A stretch of DNA of 64,000 nt from CADEER01 sp965216585 (GTDB lineage Bacteria; Desulfobacterota; Binatia; HRBIN30; CADEER01), in the NCBI GenBank assembly GCA_965216585.1, contig CBDCGC010000003.1:2480001-2544000 (forward strand). Reading direction: 5' to 3'. This document shows positions 26,347-34,344 of the stretch, piece by piece. The notes under the pieces were generated by a model, which was not told the origin of the DNA, did no database searches, and saw only the letters and a program-made list of their open reading frames with translations. How positions within the stretch are numbered: position 1 is the first letter of the stretch; every line of letters begins with the position of its first letter. The position numbers and the translations under genes were made by a program.

Positions 26347-27306
26347 CTATCGCCGCGCGCCGATCTTGACGCCTGAGCTTTCGATCTGCGCCGAGTAGAC
26401 CGCCGTGGCGATGGAGAGAAACTTCGACTCGGCGGTATCGGCGCGCGAGGTCAGAACCACCGGGGCCGCTGCACCAACGACGACACCGGCCACCCGGCCA
26501 TGCGCGAGGTAGACGAAACTCTTGGTCAGAATGTTGCCCGCCTCGACGTCCGGCACGAGCAGAACGTCCGCCTGTCCGGCCACTGGATTCTCAATACCCT
26601 TGACCGCCGCCGCTTCGGGCGAGATTGCGTTGTCGAGAGCAAACGGTCCCTCGACGATGCCGTGCTCGAACTGACCGCGACTGCTCATCAAGGCGAGGAT
26701 GGCCGCGTCTTGCGTCGCCTGCATCTTGGGATTCACCAGCTCGACCGCCGCGACGACCGCTACCTTCGGCACCTCCGTCCCCAACAGGCGACTCAGGGAA
26801 ATCGCGTTGCGTGCGATCTGTGCCTTGTGCTCGAAGTTGGGAGCGATGTTCATCGCTCCATCGGTGACGATCAGCAGCTTGTTCAGATGCGGCACCTCGA
26901 GCAAGAAGCAGTGGCTCAGGTGCTTCTTCGTCCGCAGCCCGTCTTGGCGCTGCAGCACGGCGCGCAGAAAATCGTCGCTGTGAATGCGCCCCTTCATGGC
27001 GATGTCGGCATCGCCGAGCGATACCCACCGAACCGCTTCGCTCGCCGCTTCGTCGCGATCGGCAACGTCGACCAATTCGGCCGTGCTCAAATCGACGCCA
27101 GCGCGATCGGCGGCCTGCTCGGTTGCCGCCCGGTCGCCAAAGAGAATCGCGTCGGCAACGTCTTCCGCCTCCGCCCGCGCCGCCGCCGCAACGACGGATT
27201 CCATATCGCCGCAGGCGATGGCGACGCGCTTGCGCGGCTGTTGTTTCACGGCACTCAGGAGTTGCCCGAATTCACGGATCGGCCGGTCTCTGGACATGCG
27301 ACGCAT
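26347..27306 (-). CDS. Phosphate acyltransferase (phosphate butyryl/acetyltransferase, Ptb-like)
   Basis: A 319-residue enzyme of the phosphate acetyl/butyryltransferase family, exchanging CoA for phosphate on short acyl-CoA. Ptb-type features are DIAMKGRIHSDDFLRAVLQR, KLLIVTDGAMNIAPN, VALVAAVE-like strands followed by NPKMQATQDAAIL, and LVPDVEAGNILTKSFVYLA. The start is taken at ATG 27306 with a GAGG site; ATG 27297 is an alternative. It is the first gene of the operon with ackA. Its leader contains one arm of an inverted repeat described separately, which could affect translation. Confidence 0.88.
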   Translation of the reverse strand: MRRMSRDRPIREFGQLLSAVKQQPRKRVAIACGDMESVVAAAARAEAEDVADAILFGDRAATEQAADRAGVDLSTAELVDVADRDEAASEAVRWVSLGDADIAMKGRIHSDDFLRAVLQRQDGLRTKKHLSHCFLLEVPHLNKLLIVTDGAMNIAPNFEHKAQIARNAISLSRLLGTEVPKVAVVAAVELVNPKMQATQDAAILALMSSRGQFEHGIVEGPFALDNAISPEAAAVKGIENPVAGQADVLLVPDVEAGNILTKSFVYLAHGRVAGVVVGAAAPVVLTSRADTAESKFLSIATAVYSAQIESSGVKIGARR

Positions 27307-27310
27307 CTTA

Positions 27311-27500
27311 ACCTCAAAGAGAAAATAATCCACGGCGAGAAACGCCACGAGCTCGCGCCATAGAGCGCCATCTGCGGCCGTGCTCGCCCTCGGCAATGCT
27401 CATGTAGGATGGACTACACTCCGCTTGCCGAAAGCTGCGCTCGGCCACATCTGGCACTCTCTGACGCGTTCTCCCTCGCGGATTATTTTCTCTTTGAGGT
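27311..27500. repeat. Long inverted repeat between ptb-like and thioesterase genes
   Basis: A perfect 21-base inverted repeat (27311-27331 and 27480-27500) is separated by 148 bases. The arms extend inward imperfectly: GCCATCTGCGGCC-like on the left, its counterpart GCCAGATGTGGCC (minus strand) on the right. The left arm lies directly upstream of the ptb-like start codon. A 68-base relative of the left arm occurs at 32768-32835, again just upstream of a minus-strand gene. This looks like a dispersed palindromic element (MITE- or REP-like). Confidence 0.75.
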
Positions 27501-27638
27501 CAACGCGATCGCCGCGATTTCCCAGCCGAAGCGATCGATGCGCCACCGTCAGAGCGACCGGCTCGGCTCTCACCCGGGCTGGATTGTTGGAGATTTGCCC
27601 CTTATCGTAGCGACGCGCGAAACGGCGGAAGAGCAGCA

Positions 27639-28547
27639 GTGGCGGAGAAAGGCAAAGGGAGGGACCTGGCGCAGGACACAGCGGTGACTCGCCTGCGCGC
27701 CGCGCCCGGTTGGTACACGGCGGATCTCGGCAGCGAGTGGAACTTTCAAACGCCGTCTGGCGGGGTCCTGATGGCCGTCGCCATGCGGGCGATGTTCGAA
27801 GAGCTCGGCGACGACGACCTGCGCCCCCTGTCGGCCAACACCCACTTCTGCTCGCCCGTCCCGGCCGGAACGTTGGAGATCCGCGTTGAAGTCCTCCGCC
27901 ACGGCCGTGCGGCAGCGCAGGTGCGCGCACAGTTGTCGTCGACCGTGGTTCCCGGCCCCGGCCTGGAAGTTTCGGCCACCTTCGCGCGCCGCCGGCCGGC
28001 GACGATCGAAATGCTCGATGTGAGCTTTCCCAGCCTTGCCAAACCAGACGATCTACCGGTGATGACCGACCTGAAGGACATTGCCGGGCTCGAACGGCCA
28101 GCATTTTTCGACAACCTGGAATCTCGCCTCGCTGTCGGCGAGCCGTGGTGGACGGACGGTTGGGAGCCCGGGCGCGCCCGCCTGGCGCGCTGGTTCCGCT
28201 ACCTCGTTCCGCAAAAGCTCGCCGATGGCCGTTTCGATCCCTTCGCCATTCCGCCGATCGCCGACACCATGCCGCCGTCGCTGATCCAAAAACTCGGCCC
28301 GGATCATTCTCCGTTTTTTGCGCCGAGCCTGGATCTGACCGTCCACTTTTTCGAGGACACGTGGGCAGATTGGCTGCTCACCGACGTCCACGCCTTGTGG
28401 GCCGGGTCGGGCTACGCGACTGCCAACGTCGAGATCTGGGACCTCGAGGGCAAGCTCATCGCTTTTGCCACGCAGATGATGTTCTTGAGGAACGAACGCC
28501 CGAAATTGTCGCAATCCGCGAAAGAACCGGCGAGCTCCACCAAGTGA
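27639..28547 (+). CDS. Acyl-CoA thioesterase family protein (double hot-dog, TesB-like)
   Basis: A 302-residue protein resembling the two-hot-dog acyl-CoA thioesterases. The first half carries the family opening GSEWNFQTPSGGVLMAVAMRAM and the HFCSPVPAGTLEIRVEVLR strand. The second half has APSLDLTVHFFEDTWADWLL and ANVEIWDLEGKLIAFATQMM, the usual closing strands. It would release free fatty acid from acyl-CoA in the cytoplasm. The start is GTG 27639. Its stop codon overlaps the glycosyltransferase GTG start by four bases (GTGA), so the pair is translationally coupled. Confidence 0.85.
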   Translation: MAEKGKGRDLAQDTAVTRLRAAPGWYTADLGSEWNFQTPSGGVLMAVAMRAMFEELGDDDLRPLSANTHFCSPVPAGTLEIRVEVLRHGRAAAQVRAQLSSTVVPGPGLEVSATFARRRPATIEMLDVSFPSLAKPDDLPVMTDLKDIAGLERPAFFDNLESRLAVGEPWWTDGWEPGRARLARWFRYLVPQKLADGRFDPFAIPPIADTMPPSLIQKLGPDHSPFFAPSLDLTVHFFEDTWADWLLTDVHALWAGSGYATANVEIWDLEGKLIAFATQMMFLRNERPKLSQSAKEPASSTK

Positions 28548-29296
28548 ACGCATCGGCACAAGAGCCCATCCGATTGTCGGTGGTCATCCCCGCCTTCAAC
28601 GAGGAGAAACGCCTGCCGGCGACTCTCGAGAGCATCACCGACTATCTGTGCAAGCGCGACTACGATGCCGAGATTCTCGTCGTCGACGACGGCTCGACCG
28701 ATTCCACCGCCGATCTCGTTCGCGGCTGGGACCGCGGTCCGCTGCGGCCGCGGTTGATCGCACATGCCGATGGGCGCAACCACGGCAAGGGCGCCACAGT
28801 GCGCCGGGGCTTCGCCGAGTCCGGTGGTCTCTACCGGCTCTTCATGGATGCCGACAATTCGACGACGATCGAGCAGATCGAGTCCTTTTGGCCGCACTTC
28901 GACGACGGTTGCGACGTCGTCATCGGTTCGCGTGACGTAGCCGGCGCCGACGTCGTCGTCCACCAGGCTTGGTACAAGGAGCTCGGCGGCAAGATCGGCA
29001 ACCTGGTGATCCAGATGCTCGCCGCTCCCGGCATCAAGGACACCCAGGCCGGGTTCAAGATGTTTACCGCCGCATGTATCGAAGACCTCCTGCCGATCTT
29101 GCACATCGACCGATGGGGTTTCGACGTCGAGCTCATCGCCGCGGCGCGCCACCGCGGCTATCACGTCAAAGAGGCACCGATCCGTTGGGTCAATTCACCC
29201 GACAGCAAGGTACCGGCAAACGCCTACACCCAGGTGATGGCGGAAGTGTGGAAGGTCCGCCAACTGCGCCGGTCGGGCGCCTACGACCGAACGTAG
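28544..29296 (+). CDS. Family 2 glycosyltransferase (dolichyl-phosphate glucosyl/mannosyltransferase-like)
   Basis: A 250-residue GT-A fold glycosyltransferase resembling Alg5/DPM1-type enzymes that move a sugar from a nucleotide donor onto a polyprenyl phosphate. Motifs: LSVVIPAFNEEKRLPATLES, ILVVDDGSTDSTADLV (nucleotide site), LFMDADNSTT (metal-binding DxD), VIGSRDVAGAD and KDTQAGFKMF. It has no C-terminal membrane domain. It starts at GTG 28544 inside the thioesterase stop codon. The polyprenyl sugar would serve envelope glycan or glycoprotein assembly. Confidence 0.9.
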   Translation: MNASAQEPIRLSVVIPAFNEEKRLPATLESITDYLCKRDYDAEILVVDDGSTDSTADLVRGWDRGPLRPRLIAHADGRNHGKGATVRRGFAESGGLYRLFMDADNSTTIEQIESFWPHFDDGCDVVIGSRDVAGADVVVHQAWYKELGGKIGNLVIQMLAAPGIKDTQAGFKMFTAACIEDLLPILHIDRWGFDVELIAAARHRGYHVKEAPIRWVNSPDSKVPANAYTQVMAEVWKVRQLRRSGAYDRT

Positions 29297-29311
29297 AGAT
29301 GGTACACCGAC

Positions 29312-29731
29312 CTACTGCATGCGAGGCGCGCGGGGCTCGGTGAGTCTGATTGCATGCGAGTGCGACGTGTCGACGAGCAGGCCGATCCAGAGATCTGCCC
29401 AACCGTGTTTCGCCCGCAGCAACTGGCGAACGCGTACATGTCCGGCTGGATTGGGCTCGACGCTCGCGGCGTAGCGAGTGGTCGTTCCACCGCGATCGAT
29501 CTCGACGTCGCTGCCAGCAACGATGTCTCGGTAGAATGGCCGCTCCGCGTTGCCGGCCTCGATCCATACACTTCCATCCGCCTCCGCAATCCACGTCCGC
29601 GTCTCCCTCGGCCCCGTGCTGCCAAAGGTGCGCACGACGACTACCTCTCGGGCTTCGAGCGCAACCAGGGTCACCACCGCGAAAGCCGCGAGCGCGACAC
29701 CGATCCATACCGCGATCCTTTTCATCGGCAT
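29312..29731 (-). CDS. Membrane-anchored hypothetical protein
   Basis: About 139 residues with one N-terminal membrane helix (IAVWIGVALAAFAVVTLVAL) and an outward domain rich in Trp, Arg and beta-strand patterns (TRTWIAEADGSVWIEAGN, ADLWIGLLVDTSHSHAIRL). It vaguely resembles small split-barrel flavin or F420-binding proteins, but no decisive motif was found. The gene starts beside the stop codon of glnE (ATG 29731; ATG 29725 or TTG 29740 are alternatives), so it is probably expressed from the glnE transcript. Confidence 0.6.
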   Translation of the reverse strand: MPMKRIAVWIGVALAAFAVVTLVALEAREVVVVRTFGSTGPRETRTWIAEADGSVWIEAGNAERPFYRDIVAGSDVEIDRGGTTTRYAASVEPNPAGHVRVRQLLRAKHGWADLWIGLLVDTSHSHAIRLTEPRAPRMQ

Positions 29732-29736
29732 TGCGT

Positions 29737-32700
29737 TCAACGCACGCGCCGGCGCGCGGCGCCGCGCGCCGTACGCCGGGGTGTTTTTCGGCGTTTGGAT
29801 GGCGGCGGTCGATCCGCCTCCCCGGCTTCGGTGCCGACATCGGGCGCGACGCCGAGTGTGCGGGCGTAGACGTCGCGAATCGCCGCCGTCGCGTGTTGGT
29901 AGTCGTCGAGCAGTGCGCGGCGCGCGCTGCTCGAACGCCCACCCCGGCCATAACCGAGACGGGCAGCGACCTCATCGAGGTCGCCGCGTTCGACGTTGAG
30001 GTCCGAAATGGATCGATTGCCGACGATCCGTAAGCGACTCGACAGTCGTTGCAACAAGTCCCAGCCGCGCGATAGGACGCCGGCATCGGTAGCCGACAAG
30101 ATCTCGCGACTCTCGAGCTCGTGAATCTGCTCTGCGAGCGTGCGTACTTCGACCAACTCGGGATGCTTGCCGGCGTGCTCGAGTTGCAGGTACTGCACGA
30201 CCGTTTCGACGTCCAGCAGCCCGCCGCGACCGGTCTTGAAATCACGGCGCGCGTTGGTCTCGCGCGCCAACTCGTCTTCCATGCGGCCGCGCACGTGGTG
30301 AAGCTCCTGCCTGAGATCGGGCGGGTTGGGGCGCAGCAGAATCTCGCGCCGCACACCTTCAAATCGCCCGGCCAGCCGTTCCGATCCGGCGATCGCCCGC
30401 GAACGCAAGAGCGCCTGTCGCTCCCAGGCGGCCGCCGTCTTCTCGTGATAGGTCGTCAGCGTGTCGATGTGGGAAACGAGAATTCCCTGGTTGCCGGAAG
30501 GCCGTAGGCGCGCATCGATTTCGTAGCACACGCCCTCGTGCGTTCGCGTTTGCAATCCCCAAATGAGCTTTTGCGCCAAGCCCACGAAACCACTTTGCGC
30601 GGCGAGGTCGTCCTCGTCGCTCTCGCTCGCCGAGTCGTAGAGGAAGATGACGTCGAGATCGCTACCGTAGGTGAGCTCGCGGCTCGCCAGCTTGCCCATG
30701 GCGACCACCAGAAACTCCCCGCGGCTCAGCCATTTCGGCTTCTTCGTGCCGCGGCGCCTGACCTCCGCTTCGGCCAGCTCGAGGCCACGCTCGAGGCAGA
30801 CTTCGGCAATCTCGGTCAGTGAACGTTCAGCGGCGGCGCGTTCGATCCGATCGTCCATGTCGAGCAAGCCGACGTTGACCAGCTCCCGGTTGTGAAAGAG
30901 TCGCAGTGCATCGAGCGTCAGCTCCGGCTCGACTCGCAGCCCCTCCTCTTCGAGCAGCTCGCGAATCTCGTGAAAGCTCGACTCCAGCTCGGCGCGCGAT
31001 CGCAACAGGACGCTCGGATCGTCGAACAGCGGTTCGATCAAGCGCGGGTGGCGGGCGACGTACGAAGAAAGGTACTCCGAGCCGGCAAAGAGCCGCACCA
31101 GGCGCGGCACCAGCTCGGGTCGGTCGAGCAGCAGCTCGTAGAAGAACTTGCGCCTGCCGACACCACGGATGAATTCGTCGAGGTTGCCGGTCGCCCTCTC
31201 CGGCGAGGAAGACGAGGCGATGTGGGCGGCGATGTTCTCCGCCAGATTTTCGATCATCGGGCGCGTCGCCGGGTTGAGGACCAGCCCGGGTACGTTGCGC
31301 TGGAAGAGATCGATGATCTGTTCGCCACCTTCGCGTTCAAAGAGCCGGGAAAAAATCTCCTGCACGCGGCCACGGTGTTCGTCCAAACGCGCAGCAAAGC
31401 TCTTCTCTCCCCCACCTGAGGCGAAGGTGATCTCGAGTCGGGCCATGCCGGCCTCACCGACCGGCAAGTGGTAGACCTGCTGTTCGCCCTCCATCTGGAT
31501 GCGGTTCTCGATGCGCCGCAAAAAGCGATAGGCGGCCAACAGATCTTCGCTCATCTCCGGTTGGAGAGCGCCGGTTTCGGCAAGCGCAATCAACGCCGCT
31601 TGCGTCGAGCGTTGGCGTACCTGTGGCTGGCGGCCGCCGTGCACCAACTGCAACGCCTGCGCGATGAACTCGATGTCGCGAATGCCGCCGCCACCGATCT
31701 TGACGTTGAACGCCGCCGCGCCACGCCCTTTGGCGTGCTCGATCTTGTTCTTCATGGCGCGGATCGCCTCGACGCCACCGAGGTCCATCGCCGAGCGGTA
31801 GATGAGCGGATCCATGTCGCGGATGACGCGCCAGCCAAAGGCGAGGTCGCCGGCAACCGGTCGCGCCTTCATGAAAGCGGCCTTCTCCCAGGTTTCGGCC
31901 CAGCGCTCGTAGTAGTCGCTCAGCGTCGACGCCGTCACCACCAACGGGCCCGAGTTTCCCTCGGGCCGCAGCTCGAGATCGACGCGGTACAAGAATCCAT
32001 CGGCGGTCTTGCGCCGCACCAAGCGGCCGAAGTCTTCGGCAACCCGGGTGTAGTACTCGATCGGATCGGCCGAGCCGTCGGCAAAATCGCCGCGATCTTC
32101 GCACACGTAGACGAGGTCGACGTCCGAGGAGTAGTTGAGCTCCTCGGATCCGAGCTTGCCCATGCCGATGACCGCGAAACTCTGCTCCGGGGGCGTCGGT
32201 CCATCTTCGCTGCGCTCTCGGGCCCAGTGCAATGCGCACTCGAGAGCTTGCTCGAGCAGCGCATCGGCGAGATGGGAGAGCTCGTACAAGATCTCGTCGG
32301 TAGCGCTCAGGGGGACGAGGTCCCCGTACAAGTCGCGCACCGTGATGCGCGCCAGCTCGTAATATTTGAAACGCCGTAGTGCCGCCGCCGCATCGTCGCG
32401 TTGGGGAACGTCACCAAAGATCTCGTGCAGCCGCATGCGGTAGTCTTCCGCCCGCCGCTGGTGCTCGATGTCATCGTTGAGCAAGCGGCTCAACCATTCC
32501 GGATGGCCCGCAAGCATGGGTGCCAAAAAGGGGGCGCCGCCGCAGAGTGTCGCGACGACCTCACACAGACGTTTCCCGTGCGCCTTCCAGATCTTCTTCA
32601 GATCGGCGCCGGACGCCTCGAGAAGTGCCGGAATGCTCTGCCGCGCGGCCTTCGGGTCGGGGCTGGTGGCGACCGCTTTGTCTAGCTGCCCCCCCAGCGC

Positions 32701-32754
32701 CCCCAGGCCACGCAGGCGTAGTTTCTTTTCCAGGGATGAGATCGTCGACGGCAT
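29737..32754 (-). CDS. glnE: Bifunctional glutamine synthetase adenylyltransferase / adenylyl-removing enzyme
   Basis: A 1005-residue enzyme that attaches AMP to, and removes it from, glutamine synthetase to match nitrogen supply. The two nucleotidyltransferase domains are both visible: the N-terminal removing domain with FAVIGMGKLGSEELNYSSD and the C-terminal transferase domain with LVVAMGKLASRELTYGSDLD, each with a DxD metal pair. The GlnD-type helical linker lies between (RNVPGLVLNPATRPMIENL). The C-terminus ends in a basic Arg-rich tail (KRRKTPRRTARGAARRR). ATG 32754 follows a GGGAG site and a copy of the dispersed repeat. Confidence 0.96.
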   Translation of the reverse strand: MPSTISSLEKKLRLRGLGALGGQLDKAVATSPDPKAARQSIPALLEASGADLKKIWKAHGKRLCEVVATLCGGAPFLAPMLAGHPEWLSRLLNDDIEHQRRAEDYRMRLHEIFGDVPQRDDAAAALRRFKYYELARITVRDLYGDLVPLSATDEILYELSHLADALLEQALECALHWARERSEDGPTPPEQSFAVIGMGKLGSEELNYSSDVDLVYVCEDRGDFADGSADPIEYYTRVAEDFGRLVRRKTADGFLYRVDLELRPEGNSGPLVVTASTLSDYYERWAETWEKAAFMKARPVAGDLAFGWRVIRDMDPLIYRSAMDLGGVEAIRAMKNKIEHAKGRGAAAFNVKIGGGGIRDIEFIAQALQLVHGGRQPQVRQRSTQAALIALAETGALQPEMSEDLLAAYRFLRRIENRIQMEGEQQVYHLPVGEAGMARLEITFASGGGEKSFAARLDEHRGRVQEIFSRLFEREGGEQIIDLFQRNVPGLVLNPATRPMIENLAENIAAHIASSSSPERATGNLDEFIRGVGRRKFFYELLLDRPELVPRLVRLFAGSEYLSSYVARHPRLIEPLFDDPSVLLRSRAELESSFHEIRELLEEEGLRVEPELTLDALRLFHNRELVNVGLLDMDDRIERAAAERSLTEIAEVCLERGLELAEAEVRRRGTKKPKWLSRGEFLVVAMGKLASRELTYGSDLDVIFLYDSASESDEDDLAAQSGFVGLAQKLIWGLQTRTHEGVCYEIDARLRPSGNQGILVSHIDTLTTYHEKTAAAWERQALLRSRAIAGSERLAGRFEGVRREILLRPNPPDLRQELHHVRGRMEDELARETNARRDFKTGRGGLLDVETVVQYLQLEHAGKHPELVEVRTLAEQIHELESREILSATDAGVLSRGWDLLQRLSSRLRIVGNRSISDLNVERGDLDEVAARLGYGRGGRSSSARRALLDDYQHATAAIRDVYARTLGVAPDVGTEAGEADRPPPSKRRKTPRRTARGAARRRVR

Positions 32755-32767
32755 GGTCTCCCAATAT

Positions 32768-32835
32768 CCTCAAAGAAAGCAGAATCCACGGCGAGAAACG
32801 CCTCCAGCTCGCAACCATAGAGCACCATCTGCGGC
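32768..32835. repeat. Second copy of the dispersed repeat found at 27312-27378
   Basis: This 68-base stretch matches 27312-27378 at most positions with one length difference, including a 15-base identical core ACGGCGAGAAACGCC and the end ATCTGCGGC. As at the first site it lies just upstream of a minus-strand start codon (glnE). No inverted partner is present here. Confidence 0.7.
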
Positions 32836-32939
32836 AATGCGCACAATCAGTCGCCAAAGCAACCCGAGCCTGCCGGCGACCAGGCACAGCAGATCGTCGA
32901 AACCGGATACATCCACGGTTGATACAGTAAGGATCATTG

Positions 32940-32953
32940 TGTAGTAATCTACA
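32940..32953. promoter_or_regulatory. Possible VapB operator
   Basis: A perfect TGTAG-TAAT-CTACA inverted repeat ends one base before the antitoxin ATG at 32955. Type II antitoxins usually bind a palindrome over their own promoter, so this is a candidate autoregulatory site. Confidence 0.35.
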
Positions 32954-32954
32954 T

Positions 32955-33209
32955 ATGGCATTGAACATCCGCAACAGGGAGACAGAGAGCCTGGCGGCTC
33001 GCGTGGCGGAACTTACCGGTGAAACCAAGACGGAGGCCGTTCGGCGCGCGCTCGCGGATCGGCTCGACCGACTGCGTCGAGAGCGCGGCGGTCGTTGTCT
33101 TCGTCAGGAGCTCAACAGAATCGCATCGCACTGCGCGTCTCTGCCGGTGTTGGACGCTCGCGACGGCGACGAGATTCTGGGCTATGACGACGCTGGCCTT
33201 CCACGCTGA
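32955..33209 (+). CDS. VapB-type antitoxin (Rv0623-like)
   Basis: An 84-residue type II antitoxin. MALNIRNRETESLAARVAELTGETKTEAVRRAL is the typical Rv0623-like beginning, a small ribbon-helix-helix for DNA binding; the C-terminal half (LPVLDARDGDEILGYDD) should wrap the toxin. It starts at ATG 32955 rather than the earlier in-frame codon because the family opens with this Met. Its TGA overlaps the VapC ATG by one base, the standard coupled layout. Confidence 0.9.
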   Translation: MALNIRNRETESLAARVAELTGETKTEAVRRALADRLDRLRRERGGRCLRQELNRIASHCASLPVLDARDGDEILGYDDAGLPR

Positions 33210-33598
33210 TGGTGATCGATACTTCGGCCGTCGTTGCGATTCTTTTTGACGAACCGGAACGCGCAGCCCTGGTCGATGCGCTGGCGTCCGTCGAAAGTAC
33301 GCTCCTTTCGGCAGCCACCTTTCTCGAGTGCTCCATCGTTGTCGAATCGCGGCTGGGGGCGGAGGGAGTTCGCGATCTAGATGAGTTCCTCTCTGCAGCA
33401 TCGATCGAGATCATGCCGGTCGATGCGGAGCAGGCACGTGTCGCACGAGAAGCCTATAGGCGTTTCGGCAAGGGCCGACATCGCGCCGCACTGAACTATG
33501 GCGATTGCTTCTCGTACGCGCTGGCAAAGGTGGAAGGACGCCCACTGCTGTTCAAGGGCAAGGACTTCTCGGCTACGGATCTGACTCCCTTCGTCTGA
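33209..33598 (+). CDS. VapC toxin, PIN-domain ribonuclease
   Basis: A 129-residue PIN-domain RNase toxin. The acidic metal-binding residues are placed as usual: Asp4 in VIDTSAVVAIL, Glu in FLECSIVVESR, Asp in NYGDCFSYALA, and the closing LLFKGKDFSATDL. It probably cleaves a tRNA or rRNA when free of the upstream antitoxin, whose stop codon it overlaps. Confidence 0.93.
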   Translation: MVIDTSAVVAILFDEPERAALVDALASVESTLLSAATFLECSIVVESRLGAEGVRDLDEFLSAASIEIMPVDAEQARVAREAYRRFGKGRHRAALNYGDCFSYALAKVEGRPLLFKGKDFSATDLTPFV

Positions 33599-33644
33599 TG
33601 CGAGCGGGCGCGTCTACGACGACGCACAGCCGCGAAGATAGTCT

Positions 33645-33968
33645 TCATTCCTCGTCGAGGAGCGGCTCCAGGTCGCGTGCACCGTGCAGCACGCGCACAA
33701 CCTCAACGCCACCCTCGACGGGGTGGTAGAAGATCAGGTGGTTCGGAAACGTCGGAACACGCCACTTGCGTAGGTGCGCAAGCGCGGGGTTGTTCGTGCG
33801 GTACAAGCGGCCGATCTCGGGCGCCTTTAGTAGCTGCTCGCAGGCGCTCTCGAGAGCGTCGAGGAAACGATCAGCGATCTCTACGGAAGCCTCGGTTCCC
33901 AGGTAGACGGCGATCTCAACGGCGTCGATTCGCGCTGCCGGTGTTCGAAGAATGCGCTTTTCCGGCAT
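33645..33968 (-). CDS. ParE/RelE-type toxin
   Basis: A 107-residue RelE/ParE superfamily toxin. Family features: RILRTPAARIDAVEIAVYLG, ADRFLDALESACEQLLKAPEIGR and the Arg-rich strand LRKWRVPTFPNHLIFYHPVEGGVEVVRVLHGARDLEPLL, typical of ParE. It may poison gyrase (ParE) or cut mRNA (RelE); ParE is favoured by length and the antitoxin type. The start overlaps the antitoxin gene by about 53 bases. Confidence 0.9.
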   Translation of the reverse strand: MPEKRILRTPAARIDAVEIAVYLGTEASVEIADRFLDALESACEQLLKAPEIGRLYRTNNPALAHLRKWRVPTFPNHLIFYHPVEGGVEVVRVLHGARDLEPLLDEE

Positions 33969-34230
33969 TGTCGATTGCTCCGTCCAGTCGTGCATGGACC
34001 TCTTTGCGAATGGCCTTCCAGTCCTTCTTGGTCGCAGGTTTGGAAGGGCCAGAGCTGAGGCCCTCGAGGAGAAGTTCATCGACTCTTTCGCGGGCTTCTC
34101 GCTTGAGATCCTGCCGGATCAGCTCCCGAACGTACTCGCTGGCGGAGCTGTAGCGATCTCGCTGGAGCTTCTCGTCCACGAACTCTCGAAGGTCCGTGGG
34201 AATCGAGATATTCATCGAGGTGTGCTTCAT
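33916..34230 (-). CDS. ParD-type antitoxin (ribbon-helix-helix)
   Basis: A 104-residue antitoxin. MNISIPTDLREFVDEKLQRD and YSSASEYVRELIRQDLKREA form the ParD/CC2985 ribbon-helix-helix; the charged C-terminal half binds the toxin. The start is set at ATG 34230; ATG 34215, directly at MNIS, is equally plausible. It is upstream of the ParE-type toxin gene on the same strand, the normal antitoxin-first order. The 3' end runs 53 bases into the toxin gene. Confidence 0.88.
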   Translation of the reverse strand: MKHTSMNISIPTDLREFVDEKLQRDRYSSASEYVRELIRQDLKREARERVDELLLEGLSSGPSKPATKKDWKAIRKEVHARLDGAIDNAGKAHSSNTGSANRRR

Positions 34231-34301
34231 GCTCGAAGTGTAAGGCACTGGCAAGATCTGTCAAATGCTGCCATCCAGCGGCGGCGCTCGATAGGCCCAC
34301 A

Positions 34302-34316
34302 GCGGCCGTAGGCCGC
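34302..34316 (-). terminator. Short GC hairpin downstream of aroC
   Basis: GCGGCC-GTA-GGCCGC, a perfect 6-bp stem, lies 29 bases past the aroC stop on the minus strand. No T-run follows, so a terminator role is only suggested. Confidence 0.25.
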
Positions 34317-34344
34317 CCGCGATCACCCGGGCCCATCCGATCTG

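Noticed and set aside
27409..27687. Plus-strand frame containing ADYFLFEV, similar to the in-frame extension of the ptb-like gene
   Set aside because: The shared residues come from the DNA inverted repeat read in both directions; the third copy has a different length and stop, so coding conservation is not supported.
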